Below, in pieces: positions 8,325 to 17,427 of a stretch of 64,000 nt of DNA. Position numbers and translations under genes: made by a program. Position 1 is the stretch's first letter; every line of letters begins with the position of its first letter. This DNA comes from Rhizobiales bacterium UBA1912 (GTDB lineage Bacteria > Pseudomonadota > Alphaproteobacteria > Rhizobiales > Devosiaceae). The stretch is taken from the NCBI GenBank assembly GCA_002337455.1, contig DDGC01000019.1, positions 1 through 64,000 on the forward strand, written 5' to 3'. Under the pieces are notes generated by a model. That model was not told the origin of the DNA. It saw only the letters and a program-made list of their open reading frames with translations, and did not search any database.

Positions 8325-9251
8325 ATGTCAATCAGTGCAGCAGACGTGAAACAGCTCCGCGAAATGACCGGCGTGGGCATGATGGACTGCAAGAAGGCGC
8401 TCACCGAAACCAACGGCGATATTGAAGCCGCGATCGACTGGCTGCGCTCGAAGGGCTTGGCCAAGGCTGCCAAGAAGGCAGACCGCGTGGCCGCCGAAGG
8501 TCTGGTCGGTATCGCCGTCGAGGGCAACCGCGCCGCCATCGTCGAGATCAACTCCGAAACCGATTTCGTTGCCCGTAACGAGCAGTTCCAGGGCATCGTT
8601 CGTAACGCTGCCAAGCTGGCGCTCGAAGCCAATGGCGATATCGATGCGCTTGCTGCTGCCCCGTTCCCGGGCACCGGCCGCACCGTTTCCCAGGAGCTGA
8701 CCGAAGCCATCGCCAAGATCGGCGAGAACATGACGTTGCGTCGTGCAGCGGTCATGGAAGTCGCCCAGGGCGCCATCGGCAGCTACGTCCACTCCTCGAT
8801 CTCGGAAGGTCTGGGTCGCATCGGCGTGCTCGTTGGTCTGGAATCGGCTGGCGACAAGGACAAGCTCACAGCGCTGGGCCGCCAGATCGCCATGCACGTT
8901 GCTGCGACCAAGCCCTTGTCGCTGTCGTCCGATGATCTCGACCCCGAGGCCGTCGAACGCGAGCGTGCCGTGTTCTCCGAACAGGCCCGTCAGTCCGGCA
9001 AGCCCGACAACATCATCGAAAAGATGGTCGAAGGCCGCATCCGCAAGTACTACGAGGAAGTGACCCTTTTGGCCCAGACATTCGTGATCGACGGTGAAAA
9101 TACGGTTGAACAGGCCGTCAAGAACGCCGAGGCCGATGTGGGCGCCCCGATCAAGGTCGCCGGCTACGTGCTCTTCGCTCTCGGCGAGGGTATCGAGAAG
9201 CAGGAATCTGACTTCGCAGCCGAGGTTGCCGCCGCTGCGGGCTCCGCGTAA
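8325..9251 (+). CDS. tsf: Elongation factor Ts
   Basis: Guanine-nucleotide exchange factor that regenerates EF-Tu-GTP. 308 residues. The N-terminal UBA-like domain reads VKQLREMTGVGMMDCKKALT, the first EF-Ts signature, followed by the TDFVA element (ETDFVARNEQF) that inserts near the EF-Tu magnesium site, then the two core subdomains. The start follows AGAGG about 10 bases upstream. It sits between rpsB and pyrH in the standard bacterial order. Confidence 0.97.
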   Translation: MSISAADVKQLREMTGVGMMDCKKALTETNGDIEAAIDWLRSKGLAKAAKKADRVAAEGLVGIAVEGNRAAIVEINSETDFVARNEQFQGIVRNAAKLALEANGDIDALAAAPFPGTGRTVSQELTEAIAKIGENMTLRRAAVMEVAQGAIGSYVHSSISEGLGRIGVLVGLESAGDKDKLTALGRQIAMHVAATKPLSLSSDDLDPEAVERERAVFSEQARQSGKPDNIIEKMVEGRIRKYYEEVTLLAQTFVIDGENTVEQAVKNAEADVGAPIKVAGYVLFALGEGIEKQESDFAAEVAAAAGSA

Positions 9252-9309
9252 CGTAGCCGAAATTTTTTCGGATTCGTTGTCGTAATAAGCTCGAAAGCAG
9301 GACACCTTA

Positions 9310-10023
9310 ATGTCCAGAACCGGCTATTCACGCGTCTTGCTCAAGGTCTCCGGCGAAGCCCTCGCCGGAGACCAATCATATGGGATAGAGCCTGAATTCC
9401 TCAATGCGATCGCCCGCCAGATCGTGGATCTGACTCGCGCCGGGATGCAGGTCGCCATCGTTATCGGCGGCGGCAATATCTTCAGGGGCATGGCCGTGGC
9501 CGCCAAGGGCGGTGACCGGGTGATCGGCGATCACATGGGCATGTTGGGTACGGTTATCAATTCCCTGGCTCTTGGCGATGCGATCCGCAGGGCAGGGGGC
9601 AGGTCCCACGTCTTCTCATCGGTTTCCATGCCCTCGATCTGCGATACCTTTACCCAGCGCGCCGCGATCGCTGCGCTTGAGGGCGGCGCAACAGTGATTT
9701 GCGCCGGTGGCACGGGCAATCCGTTTTTCACCACCGACACCGCCGCGGCGCTCAAGGCCATCGAGTTGCGTTGCGATGTGCTGCTCAAGGGCACCAAGGT
9801 CGATGGCGTCTATTCCGCCGATCCCGAAAAAGATCCCTCTGCCACGAGATTCGACGCCATCTCCCATGAGGAGGTGATCGCTCAGGACCTACGAGTCATG
9901 GATACGGCCGCATTTGCTCTTGCGCGCGACAATGGCTTGCCGATAATCGTCTATGCCTTGTCGGACAAGGAGGGTCTGGTGGGCGTTCTCGATGGACGGA
10001 CACCGAGCACGCGTGTCGGCTGA
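9310..10023 (+). CDS. pyrH: UMP kinase
   Basis: Phosphorylates UMP to UDP in pyrimidine nucleotide synthesis; a hexameric amino-acid-kinase-fold enzyme, 237 residues. The nucleotide loop KVSGEALAG lies near residues 12-20, the glycine-rich IGGGNIFRG further on, and the UMP-binding GTGNPFFTTDTAA in the middle. The start ATG follows GCAGGAC, with 58 bases between tsf and pyrH. A cytoplasmic housekeeping gene in the usual tsf-pyrH-frr order. Confidence 0.96.
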   Translation: MSRTGYSRVLLKVSGEALAGDQSYGIEPEFLNAIARQIVDLTRAGMQVAIVIGGGNIFRGMAVAAKGGDRVIGDHMGMLGTVINSLALGDAIRRAGGRSHVFSSVSMPSICDTFTQRAAIAALEGGATVICAGGTGNPFFTTDTAAALKAIELRCDVLLKGTKVDGVYSADPEKDPSATRFDAISHEEVIAQDLRVMDTAAFALARDNGLPIIVYALSDKEGLVGVLDGRTPSTRVG

Positions 10024-10121
10024 CGCCGCGCGCTTCGATTGTAAAAATGACATGATCGTTTGACCGATTGGTCAGGCGACTGCGGGCCGAGCCGCCCAGC
10101 AGACGACCGGGAGAAAACTTG

Positions 10122-10682
10122 ATGTCCGAAGCGTTCTCACTCGAAAACCTCCGCACGAGGATGAAAAAGTCCATTGAATCGATGAAGGGCGACCTCGCAG
10201 GATTGCGCACCGGGCGGGCCAGTGCCAGCTTGCTAGAACCGATCATGGTCGATGCCTACGGCTCGATGATGCCGCTCAACCAGGTTGCCACTGTGTCTGT
10301 GCCCGAGCCGCGCATGCTCTCAGTTCAGGTCTGGGACCGTTCGATGGCTGCTGCAGTTGATAAGGCGATCCGCGAATCCTCACTGGGCCTCAATCCCATA
10401 GCTGAAGGTCAGATCATTCGGGTGCCGCTTCCCGAATTGAACGAAGAGCGCCGCCGCGAACTTTCCAAAGTTGCTCATCAATATGCCGAGCAGGCACGGG
10501 TGGCCGTCCGTCACGTACGCCGCGACGGTATCGAACTGCTGCGCAAGCTCGAAAAGGATGGCGATCTGGGCCAGGACGACGCGCGCACTGAGACCGACAG
10601 GGTTCAGAAGGCGACCGACGAAGCGATTGCTGAGATCGATCAGCTTGTGGGCGCCAAGGAACAGGAAATCATGCACGTCTAG
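10122..10682 (+). CDS. frr: Ribosome recycling factor
   Basis: With EF-G splits post-termination ribosomes. 186 residues from the ATG preceded by GGGAGAAA; an 18-codon upstream extension is open but not family-like. The three-helix-bundle domain includes ENLRTRMKKSIESMKGDLAGLRTGRASASLL, and the conserved PLPELNEERRRELSKVAHQ lies in the C-terminal half. Its stop is 35 bases before uppS. Confidence 0.96.
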   Translation: MSEAFSLENLRTRMKKSIESMKGDLAGLRTGRASASLLEPIMVDAYGSMMPLNQVATVSVPEPRMLSVQVWDRSMAAAVDKAIRESSLGLNPIAEGQIIRVPLPELNEERRRELSKVAHQYAEQARVAVRHVRRDGIELLRKLEKDGDLGQDDARTETDRVQKATDEAIAEIDQLVGAKEQEIMHV

Positions 10683-10717
10683 GCGGGCGCCGGATTGGCT
10701 CCGGTCTGAGGAAACCG

Positions 10718-11467
10718 ATGTCTACACATCCGGCAACAGTATCGATAGAGCCGCAGCGAGATCTCAAGATCCCGCGCCATATCGGCGTGATTATGGATGG
10801 TAATGGCCGCTGGGCGAAACAGCGCGGCTTGGGGCGCTCGGAGGGCCATAAGGCAGGAGTCGAGGCGGTGCGCCGCACCGTGGCGCTCGCCATCGACTAT
10901 GGCGTTCAGTGCCTGACACTTTTCTCGTTTTCGGCCGAAAACTGGCGCCGTCCGCCCGACGAAGTCCGCTTCATCTTTGGCCTTTTGCGGAGGTTTGTTG
11001 CCTCCGACCTGGAAAAGCTCCACGCGCAAAATGTTCGCATTCGCATCATCGGCGATCGCGAAAGCCTGGAGCGCGGTCTGCGCGGCATTATCGATGACGT
11101 GGAAAATCGGACGGCTGGAAATACCGGCCTCGACCTGATTATCGCCTTCAACTATGGCGCCAAGTCCGAGATCGTGACCGCTACCCGGGCGATTGCACGC
11201 AAGGTCGCTGCCGGCGAACTCAAGCCCGAAGAGATAGACGAGGCGACCATAACCCGCCATCTCGATACCTCGGGCCTTCCAGATCCGGACCTTATCTTGC
11301 GCACCAGTGGGGAAATGAGACTCTCAAACTTCCTGCTCTGGCAGTCCGCTTATGCTGAACTCGTCTTTGTCGATGAGAACTGGCCCGATTTCGACGAATC
11401 GGTTTTCGTTCGTGCACTCAAGTCCTACACTGAACGCGACAGACGGTTTGGCGGTATCAGGACGTGA
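10718..11467 (+). CDS. uppS: Undecaprenyl diphosphate synthase (cis-prenyltransferase)
   Basis: Builds the C55 lipid carrier used for peptidoglycan and O-antigen export by adding isopentenyl diphosphate to farnesyl diphosphate. 249 residues. The substrate-phosphate and Mg-binding aspartate is D27 in IGVIMDGNGRWAKQRG; the downstream signature FNYGAKSEIV and the C-terminal DPDLILRTSGEMRLSNFLLWQ are all present. Its stop overlaps the GTG start of cdsA (GTGA), indicating coupled translation of two membrane-lipid genes. Confidence 0.96.
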   Translation: MSTHPATVSIEPQRDLKIPRHIGVIMDGNGRWAKQRGLGRSEGHKAGVEAVRRTVALAIDYGVQCLTLFSFSAENWRRPPDEVRFIFGLLRRFVASDLEKLHAQNVRIRIIGDRESLERGLRGIIDDVENRTAGNTGLDLIIAFNYGAKSEIVTATRAIARKVAAGELKPEEIDEATITRHLDTSGLPDPDLILRTSGEMRLSNFLLWQSAYAELVFVDENWPDFDESVFVRALKSYTERDRRFGGIRT

Positions 11468-12339
11468 CCGAAAAAAAGGGTAGGGCGACGACAGCTTACG
11501 CAAGGTTTTGGCCTTTCGGACCGGATCTCTTGCCGCGTTTGCTCTCGGCCATCGTCCTTATCCCCCTCACTGCCATTGCCTTGGTCGCAGGCTGGATCCC
11601 CTTCGCCCTTCTCATCGCGCTCGTCATGGCGGGCGCCTATCGCGAATGGGAAGCCATGATAACCGGACGCCAGTCGGCATGGCCGGCAGTATTTTTCATG
11701 GGAATGATTGCCATAGCCGCCGTCGCCCATCCGATGAATGGGGCGTGGACCAGCGCCATCGTTTTTGGTGTCGCTATTGTGTTGGCTCTGTTTGTCAAAG
11801 CGCCCAACCGGCACTGGCGTATTGGTGGTATCGTATTTTTCGGCTTCGCAACCATCGCGTTTCTCGCCATTCGGGGGAGTTCGGGCGTTGGCATATGGGC
11901 CGGCGTCTTTTTGGTGTCGGTTGTCTGGATGACTGACATCGGCGCATATTTTGTCGGCCGTATCGTCGGGGGAGCCAAATTGTCCCCTGATGTGTCTCCC
12001 TCCAAGACCTGGTCGGGCGCCGCCGGCGGGTTGTGCGCGGGCACGTTAAGCGGCATTGCCGTTTGGTTTCTCGCCGGCTGGGCGCTCGATACGCCGTCGC
12101 CCTTTGCTATCGGGCTTCTGATTTCGGTCGTTATCTCGATTTCCGGTCAGTTGGGTGATCTGGCCGAAAGTGCGGTAAAGCGCCGCTTTGCCGTCAAGGA
12201 CAGCGGTGACATAATCCCCGGGCACGGGGGGCTCATGGACCGTATCGACAGCCTGACTTCGGCTGGCATCGTCCTTTGGTGTATCGGTCTGGCCAATCGC
12301 GGGCTCGGCGCGGTACCGCAAGGCATTCTGTTCTGGTAG
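11464..12339 (+). CDS. cdsA: Phosphatidate cytidylyltransferase
   Basis: Makes CDP-diacylglycerol from phosphatidate and CTP, the branch point for membrane phospholipids. 291 residues with about eight hydrophobic segments from residue 25 onward. The family signature is complete near the C-terminus: SAVKRR, then KDSGDIIPGHGGLMDRID. The GTG start overlaps the uppS stop. In many bacteria dxr follows cdsA; here rseP follows after 69 bases and no dxr is present. Confidence 0.95.
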   Translation: MTEKKGRATTAYARFWPFGPDLLPRLLSAIVLIPLTAIALVAGWIPFALLIALVMAGAYREWEAMITGRQSAWPAVFFMGMIAIAAVAHPMNGAWTSAIVFGVAIVLALFVKAPNRHWRIGGIVFFGFATIAFLAIRGSSGVGIWAGVFLVSVVWMTDIGAYFVGRIVGGAKLSPDVSPSKTWSGAAGGLCAGTLSGIAVWFLAGWALDTPSPFAIGLLISVVISISGQLGDLAESAVKRRFAVKDSGDIIPGHGGLMDRIDSLTSAGIVLWCIGLANRGLGAVPQGILFW

Positions 12340-12408
12340 AACGTCAATTCGACGCATTGAGCCGCCATAGCCTGTCGCTTGTGACGGCGCCGCTCCAAAG
12401 GGATTTCG

Positions 12409-13518
12409 ATGATCAGTGAACTTCCGTTCTTTCTGAACTACATCATACCCTTCCTGGCTGTTCTGACGGTCATCGTCTTCGTCCATGAGATGGGGCACTA
12501 TCTCGTTGCCCGCTGGAACGGTGTGGCGATCGACGCCTTCTCGATCGGCTTTGGGCCCGAATTGATCGGTTGGAACGACAAGCGGGGCACGAGGTGGCGC
12601 ATCGCGGCTTTTCCGCTTGGCGGCTACGTCAAGTTCACCGGCGACATGAACGCGGCAAGCATGCCCGACCCCGATACTGACCGGTACGACCCGGCAATCC
12701 GGGCCAATCTGTTCGCCAACAAATCCGTCTTCCAGCGCATGGCCGTCGTCGTTGCAGGCCCGGCTGCAAATTTTATCCTCACCTTCCTGATTCTCTATGC
12801 GATGCTTCTTGGTTACGGGCGCCTCACTCTTGATCCTGTAGTGGGTGACGTGCTCGCTGATTCGCCGGCGGCCATGGCGGGGCTGGAATCCGGAGACCGG
12901 TTTCTGTCGGTGGATGGCTACGCCATCCGCGGCTTTGAGGATGTTCAAAGGATTGTCTCAACAGCACCCGAGCGCACAGTTCCTATGGTCATTGAGCGCG
13001 ATGGCGAGCAGGTGAGCCTGTCGTTGGTCCCGCGTAGCGAAACGATCACGACCCGTTTCGGACGTGATCTCAAGGTGGGTCGGATGGGTGTCACCCGCGA
13101 TGTCGGTGAAGGCGATATCGTGCTCTACCACCCCGGACCTTTGGAAGCGGTCGGTATGACGTTTGAGGAAATCTCGTTCATCATCGACCGGACGCTGAAC
13201 TTCCTTGGCGACATTTTCATAGGCAGGGCCGATCTCGATCAGGTTGCCGGACCGGTCGGTATGGCGCAGGTTTCGGGCGAAGTCGCCACGCTCGGCCTGT
13301 TAGCATTGGTTAACCTTACGGCACTTTTGTCGCTAAACATTGGCATAATTAACCTGTTCCCAGTCCCGATGCTGGATGGTGGGCACCTGATGTACTACCT
13401 CTACGAGGCTGTGCGCGGCCGTCCCCTGAGCCAGCGCGTTCAGGAAATCGGATACCGCATCGGCTTTGCCCTGGTGTGTACGCTGATGGTTTTTACGCTG
13501 ATCAACGATCTGGTCTGA
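12409..13518 (+). CDS. rseP: Site-2 intramembrane zinc metalloprotease, RseP family
   Basis: Membrane-embedded protease that cuts anti-sigma factors and leftover signal peptides within the membrane. 369 residues. The zinc motif HEMGH is at residues 26-30 in the first membrane helix; the second zinc ligand is in MLDGGH (D323) in a later helix. One PDZ domain lies between, near residues 125-200 (SPAAMAGLESGDRFLSVDG), whereas E. coli RseP has two. The position directly before bamA matches its role in envelope stress control. Confidence 0.95.
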   Translation: MISELPFFLNYIIPFLAVLTVIVFVHEMGHYLVARWNGVAIDAFSIGFGPELIGWNDKRGTRWRIAAFPLGGYVKFTGDMNAASMPDPDTDRYDPAIRANLFANKSVFQRMAVVVAGPAANFILTFLILYAMLLGYGRLTLDPVVGDVLADSPAAMAGLESGDRFLSVDGYAIRGFEDVQRIVSTAPERTVPMVIERDGEQVSLSLVPRSETITTRFGRDLKVGRMGVTRDVGEGDIVLYHPGPLEAVGMTFEEISFIIDRTLNFLGDIFIGRADLDQVAGPVGMAQVSGEVATLGLLALVNLTALLSLNIGIINLFPVPMLDGGHLMYYLYEAVRGRPLSQRVQEIGYRIGFALVCTLMVFTLINDLV

Positions 13519-13724
13519 AGTCTGGCCAGCGGCAGGCAGCGCGCGGTATCAAGGGGTTAGCAAGTGTTGCATGAATACATGACTGGCCATCTTTTGGCCG
13601 CAGGGCAGGGGGTTTCGCCTTGCTCGTTGAGTAAAAACAGGTAAAACCTGTCATCGGAGTATGGGGGAATCCATGTCTTGAGACGATTCCCGGTCCAAGT
13701 CTCAAAAGGCAAGCAAGAACAATC

Positions 13725-15845
13725 ATGATGAAATCAGCCAAGCTTTTGCACAGCGTCCTCCTAGCCATGGCGCTTTTCACCTTTGCGCCTTTCATCGGAA
13801 GTGCTGCGCTGGTTATGAGTGTCTCGCCTGCGCAGGCCCAGGTGGCTGAGGGGACCGAGGTCTCGGCAATCGGGTTCGACGGCAACAGCCGCTTCAATGA
13901 CAATCAGCTTTCGGCAATGGTCGATGTGGCCCAGCGCCGGGTTTACACCCAGGCCGGTATTGCCAACGACATCCAGACCATCCAGGCCGCCTACACCCAG
14001 GCCGGCTATTCCAACGTTACAGTGACCTCCAGGACCGAGCCGGCCACGGATGGCCGGGTTCGCGTCTTCTTTCAGGTCAACGAGGGTGATCGCGCAGGTA
14101 TTGCTGCGATCAACTTCACCGGCAACAATTCCATAAGCTCGATGGTGCTCAAGGGTGTCGTCAGCACCAAGGAAACCCACATTTTCAGCTGGCTTTTCCG
14201 CGACGATCTTTATAGCGAAGACCGCCTTGCCGTCGACCGTGAGCGCGTCCGGCTTTACTACGCCAATCGCGGCTTCCCCGATGCGCGCGTGCTGTCCTCG
14301 GTCGCCGAGTTCGACGCAACCCGCAATGCCTACTTCATCAACTTCACGGTCGACGAAGGCCAGCGTTACGATTTCGGCAGCGTCGCCATTGAAACCTCGA
14401 TCCCTGGCCTCGATGCCAACGCCTTGCGCGGCGGAATCAGCACCGGGTCGGGTAGCCGCTATTCGATCTCTGAGCTGAGCCAGTCCACGTCAGAGCTTGC
14501 GGTGCGTGCCACCAATCAGGGCTATCCCTTCGCTGAAGTTCGCCCGCGCATTGATCGTGACATCAACAACAATACCTTCAACATTACCTATCTGGTCGAT
14601 GAAGGTCCGCGTGTTTATGTCGAGCGCATCAACATCACCGGTAACACCAAGACCCGCGATTTCGTCATCCGCCGTGAGTTTGACTTCGCCGAAGGCGATC
14701 CGTTCAACCGCGCGCTGGTGACCAAGGGCCGTGCGGATATCGAGGCTCTGGGGTTCTTCTCTTCGGTGCAGGTTACGTCTGCTCCAGGCAGCGCGCCCGA
14801 TCGCGTCATTCTCAATGTCTCGGTCGTCGAACGCAGCACTGGCGATTATGGTGTCGGCGCCGGCTACTCGACGCGCGATGGCATTTTCGGTGAAATCTCG
14901 CTCACTGAGCGCAACTTCCTGGGACGTGGCCAGTATCTGCGTATCGCCCTTGGCCGTTCCGAAAACGGTGAGACTTATGATTTCAGCTTCACTGAGCCGC
15001 GGTTCATGGGTCTGCGCATCTCTGCTGGTGTAGACGCCTATCGCCGGGTGACTGTCGAGGGTTCGACATTCTCGTATGGTACCGAAACCACTGGCGGTCA
15101 GTTGCGTTTCGGCCTTCCGGTTGCTCAGGACCTGACGCTCACAACAAGGCTCGGGCTCGAACAGGTAACCTTCACCGATGATGAGGCTCCTGCCGCTCCT
15201 GCCTATATCGGTGGGACGCGTGACAGACTTACTGTCGGCTACACGCTCACCTACGATACTCTCGACAACCAGCAGCGTCCCACCGAAGGCATGATTCTCT
15301 CCTTCTCGCAGGACTACACAACGCTCACTGCCGACTTCCTAAAGACCGAAGTCCGGGCGCGTGTTTACTATCCGATCTGGGAAGAAATGGGCGTCGTTGG
15401 TAGCTTGCGTGGCCAGGCCGGCACGATCACCGATATTGGTGGCAGCGGCATCCACCCCACAGATACTTTCCAGCTCGGGCCAAACCTCGTTCGCGGCTAC
15501 CGCTTTGGTGGAATGGGCGCTCGGGCGACCGGAACCGGCGATGCGCTTGGGGTGCTCTCCTACGCTGGGTTGTCCGCCGAAATCGACTTTCCGCTGCCCT
15601 TCCTGCCCGAAAACTGGGGCTTGCGCGGTGCGGTCTGGGGTGATGTTGGCTGGATCGACGGCATTCCCGCTGGCGGATACGAAACAGCCGCAGGCATCGG
15701 CAACCCGCTGAAATCTTCGGTCGGCGGCTCGCTGATCTGGGAATCGCCGCTTGGTCCGCTGCGGGGTGATTTTGCCCACGTGATCGAACCCGATACCTTC
15801 GATCGGACCCAGGTGTTCCAGCTGACGCTTTCGACCCTGTTCTAA
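13725..15845 (+). CDS. bamA: Outer membrane protein assembly factor BamA (Omp85), short form
   Basis: Core of the beta-barrel assembly machine in the outer membrane. 706 residues, against about 770-810 in most relatives. A signal peptide (cleavage near AQA, residues 36-38) leads straight into four POTRA units at about 44-122, 125-213, 214-294 and 297-370, then a 16-strand-type barrel from about 372 with the loop-6 motif VRGY (NLVRGYRFGG). The first unit resembles POTRA2 of relatives and the second carries the WLFRDDLYSEDRL element typical of POTRA3, so POTRA1 seems to be missing. Two adjacent ATGs (13725, 13728) could serve as start. Confidence 0.93.
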   Translation: MMKSAKLLHSVLLAMALFTFAPFIGSAALVMSVSPAQAQVAEGTEVSAIGFDGNSRFNDNQLSAMVDVAQRRVYTQAGIANDIQTIQAAYTQAGYSNVTVTSRTEPATDGRVRVFFQVNEGDRAGIAAINFTGNNSISSMVLKGVVSTKETHIFSWLFRDDLYSEDRLAVDRERVRLYYANRGFPDARVLSSVAEFDATRNAYFINFTVDEGQRYDFGSVAIETSIPGLDANALRGGISTGSGSRYSISELSQSTSELAVRATNQGYPFAEVRPRIDRDINNNTFNITYLVDEGPRVYVERINITGNTKTRDFVIRREFDFAEGDPFNRALVTKGRADIEALGFFSSVQVTSAPGSAPDRVILNVSVVERSTGDYGVGAGYSTRDGIFGEISLTERNFLGRGQYLRIALGRSENGETYDFSFTEPRFMGLRISAGVDAYRRVTVEGSTFSYGTETTGGQLRFGLPVAQDLTLTTRLGLEQVTFTDDEAPAAPAYIGGTRDRLTVGYTLTYDTLDNQQRPTEGMILSFSQDYTTLTADFLKTEVRARVYYPIWEEMGVVGSLRGQAGTITDIGGSGIHPTDTFQLGPNLVRGYRFGGMGARATGTGDALGVLSYAGLSAEIDFPLPFLPENWGLRGAVWGDVGWIDGIPAGGYETAAGIGNPLKSSVGGSLIWESPLGPLRGDFAHVIEPDTFDRTQVFQLTLSTLF

Positions 15846-15871
15846 ATCGTCCGCCCTTATTGAAAAAACGG

Positions 15872-15905
15872 AAACCGCGGCGTATCAGAGCCGCGGTTTC
15901 TTTTT
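15872..15905 (+). terminator. Intrinsic terminator of bamA
   Basis: AAACCGCGGC-N8-GCCGCGGTTT, a perfect 10-bp stem, followed by CTTTTT. It begins 27 bases after the bamA stop and ends 12 bases before the lpxD ATG. Confidence 0.85.
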
Positions 15906-15916
15906 CAGGCGCAGCA

Positions 15917-16939
15917 ATGATCGATCCCCGATTTCACGAGTGCACTGGCCCGCTGCTTCTGTCCGATCTGCTAAGCGCGGCGGGGCACGAGGCACTCGCC
16001 GACGATTTGACCTCGGCCCCGTCGATCGACGGGGCCAGTGATCTTGCCGACGCCGGTCCTGCCAGCATTTCTTTCGCGGCCAGCAAAGCTTATGCCGATC
16101 AGCTTGTGCGCAGCGGCGCAGGAGCGGTGCTGGTCACCGCTGAGCTTGCAGTGTCCGTACCGGGGCATGCTACGGCGATAATCTGCGAAAAGCCCTATGA
16201 TGTCTTCGTAGACATCCTCAACGTCCTGTATCCCGATGATGGCGCTGCAATCATCCGCGCGTCGATGCGCACAGAACCCCTGCCACTGATTGAGCCCGGC
16301 GTGGCTCTCGGTCCCAATGTTACGGTCGGCACGGGCGCTCAGATCGGGTCGGGTACAGTTGTCGGCGCCAACACTACCATCGGCGCCGGTGTTACGATCG
16401 GCCGCGACTGCGTCATTAGCTCCAACGTTTCTATCGAATGCGCCCATCTCGGCAATGAAGTCGTCATTCAGCCCGGCGTCGTCATCGGGGCTGAAGGTTT
16501 CGGATTCCAGCTGCGCGCAGATCGGCATCGCAAGATTCCCCAACTGGGGCGTGTCATCATCCAGGACCGCGTCGAGCTTGGCGCCAACACCACAGTCGAT
16601 CGAGGCACACTCGGCGATACGGTCATCGGTGAAGGCACCAAGATCGACAATCTTGTTCAGGTAGGCCACAACTGCCGTATCGGTCGCAATTGCGTAATCT
16701 CGGGTATGTGCGGGCTGTCGGGCTCCACTGTTCTCGAAGATGGGGTCGTCATGGGCGGCGGTGCGGGCACGGCGGGGCATCTGCGCCTCGGCGCCAACAC
16801 ACTGGTTCTTGCCCGTTCCGGAGTTACCCACAACTTTCCGGCCGGCTCCAATATTGCCGGAGCGCCCGCGCAGGATGTAAAGATGTGGAAGCGAGAAATC
16901 GTAGCGATAAGACGGTTGTCAAAAGGGGATAAGACTTGA
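15917..16939 (+). CDS. lpxD: UDP-3-O-acylglucosamine N-acyltransferase
   Basis: Third step of lipid A synthesis, transferring a hydroxyacyl chain from acyl-ACP to the 2-amino group. 340 residues from ATG 15917. An in-frame TTG at 15860 would put the start inside the bamA terminator stem and is less likely. An N-terminal uridine-binding domain (ISFAASKAYADQLVRSG) is followed by many hexapeptide repeats forming a left-handed beta-helix. The catalytic histidine is H251 in VQVGHNC. The stop overlaps the fabZ TTG start. Confidence 0.95.
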   Translation: MIDPRFHECTGPLLLSDLLSAAGHEALADDLTSAPSIDGASDLADAGPASISFAASKAYADQLVRSGAGAVLVTAELAVSVPGHATAIICEKPYDVFVDILNVLYPDDGAAIIRASMRTEPLPLIEPGVALGPNVTVGTGAQIGSGTVVGANTTIGAGVTIGRDCVISSNVSIECAHLGNEVVIQPGVVIGAEGFGFQLRADRHRKIPQLGRVIIQDRVELGANTTVDRGTLGDTVIGEGTKIDNLVQVGHNCRIGRNCVISGMCGLSGSTVLEDGVVMGGGAGTAGHLRLGANTLVLARSGVTHNFPAGSNIAGAPAQDVKMWKREIVAIRRLSKGDKT

Positions 16940-17427
16940 GTACCCTCAGTCCAGATGCGGCGGCCGGACAGGCCACCGAACTCTCAACCATGCAGATCGA
17001 TGATGTTCTCAAGGCGCTGCCGCATCGCTATCCGTTCCTGATGATCGATCGCATCATTGAAATCAATGGCGACGACTCCGCCATTGGTATCAAGAACGTC
17101 ACGTTCAATGAGCCGCAGTTCCAGGGGCACTTCCCCGGCGAGCCCATTTTCCCCGGCGTGCTTATCATTGAAGGCATGGCCCAGACCGCTGGTGCCATCG
17201 TCATCAACCTCGAGAACAAGTCCGGCGACAAGCACATCGTCTATCTCCTGACGGTGGACGGCGTGAAGTTCCGCAAGCCTGCCAAGCCGGGCGACAAGCT
17301 TGAGTACCACATCAGGAAAATTCACCGCCGCAAGACGGTCGGACGCTATGAAGCAAAGGCCATCGTGGACGGCGTTGTCGTTGCCGAAGCTGAAATCGGC
17401 GCGATGATCGTCAAGGAAAAAGCGTGA
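16936..17427 (+). CDS. fabZ: 3-hydroxyacyl-ACP dehydratase
   Basis: Dehydrates 3-hydroxyacyl-ACP in type II fatty acid synthesis and draws on the same substrate pool as LpxA and LpxD. 163 residues with a TTG start overlapping the lpxD stop (TTGA); a shorter product from ATG 16990 is possible but would remove residues usually present before LPHRYPF. The catalytic pair is H65 in GHFPGEPIFPG and E79 in LIIEGMAQTAG. The GTG start of lpxA overlaps its stop. Confidence 0.95.
   Translation: MSTLSPDAAAGQATELSTMQIDDVLKALPHRYPFLMIDRIIEINGDDSAIGIKNVTFNEPQFQGHFPGEPIFPGVLIIEGMAQTAGAIVINLENKSGDKHIVYLLTVDGVKFRKPAKPGDKLEYHIRKIHRRKTVGRYEAKAIVDGVVVAEAEIGAMIVKEKA

Noticed and set aside
9256..9273. Terminator between tsf and pyrH
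   Set aside because: CCGAA-N6-TTCGG is only a 5-bp stem and the T-rich part is in the loop, not after it.
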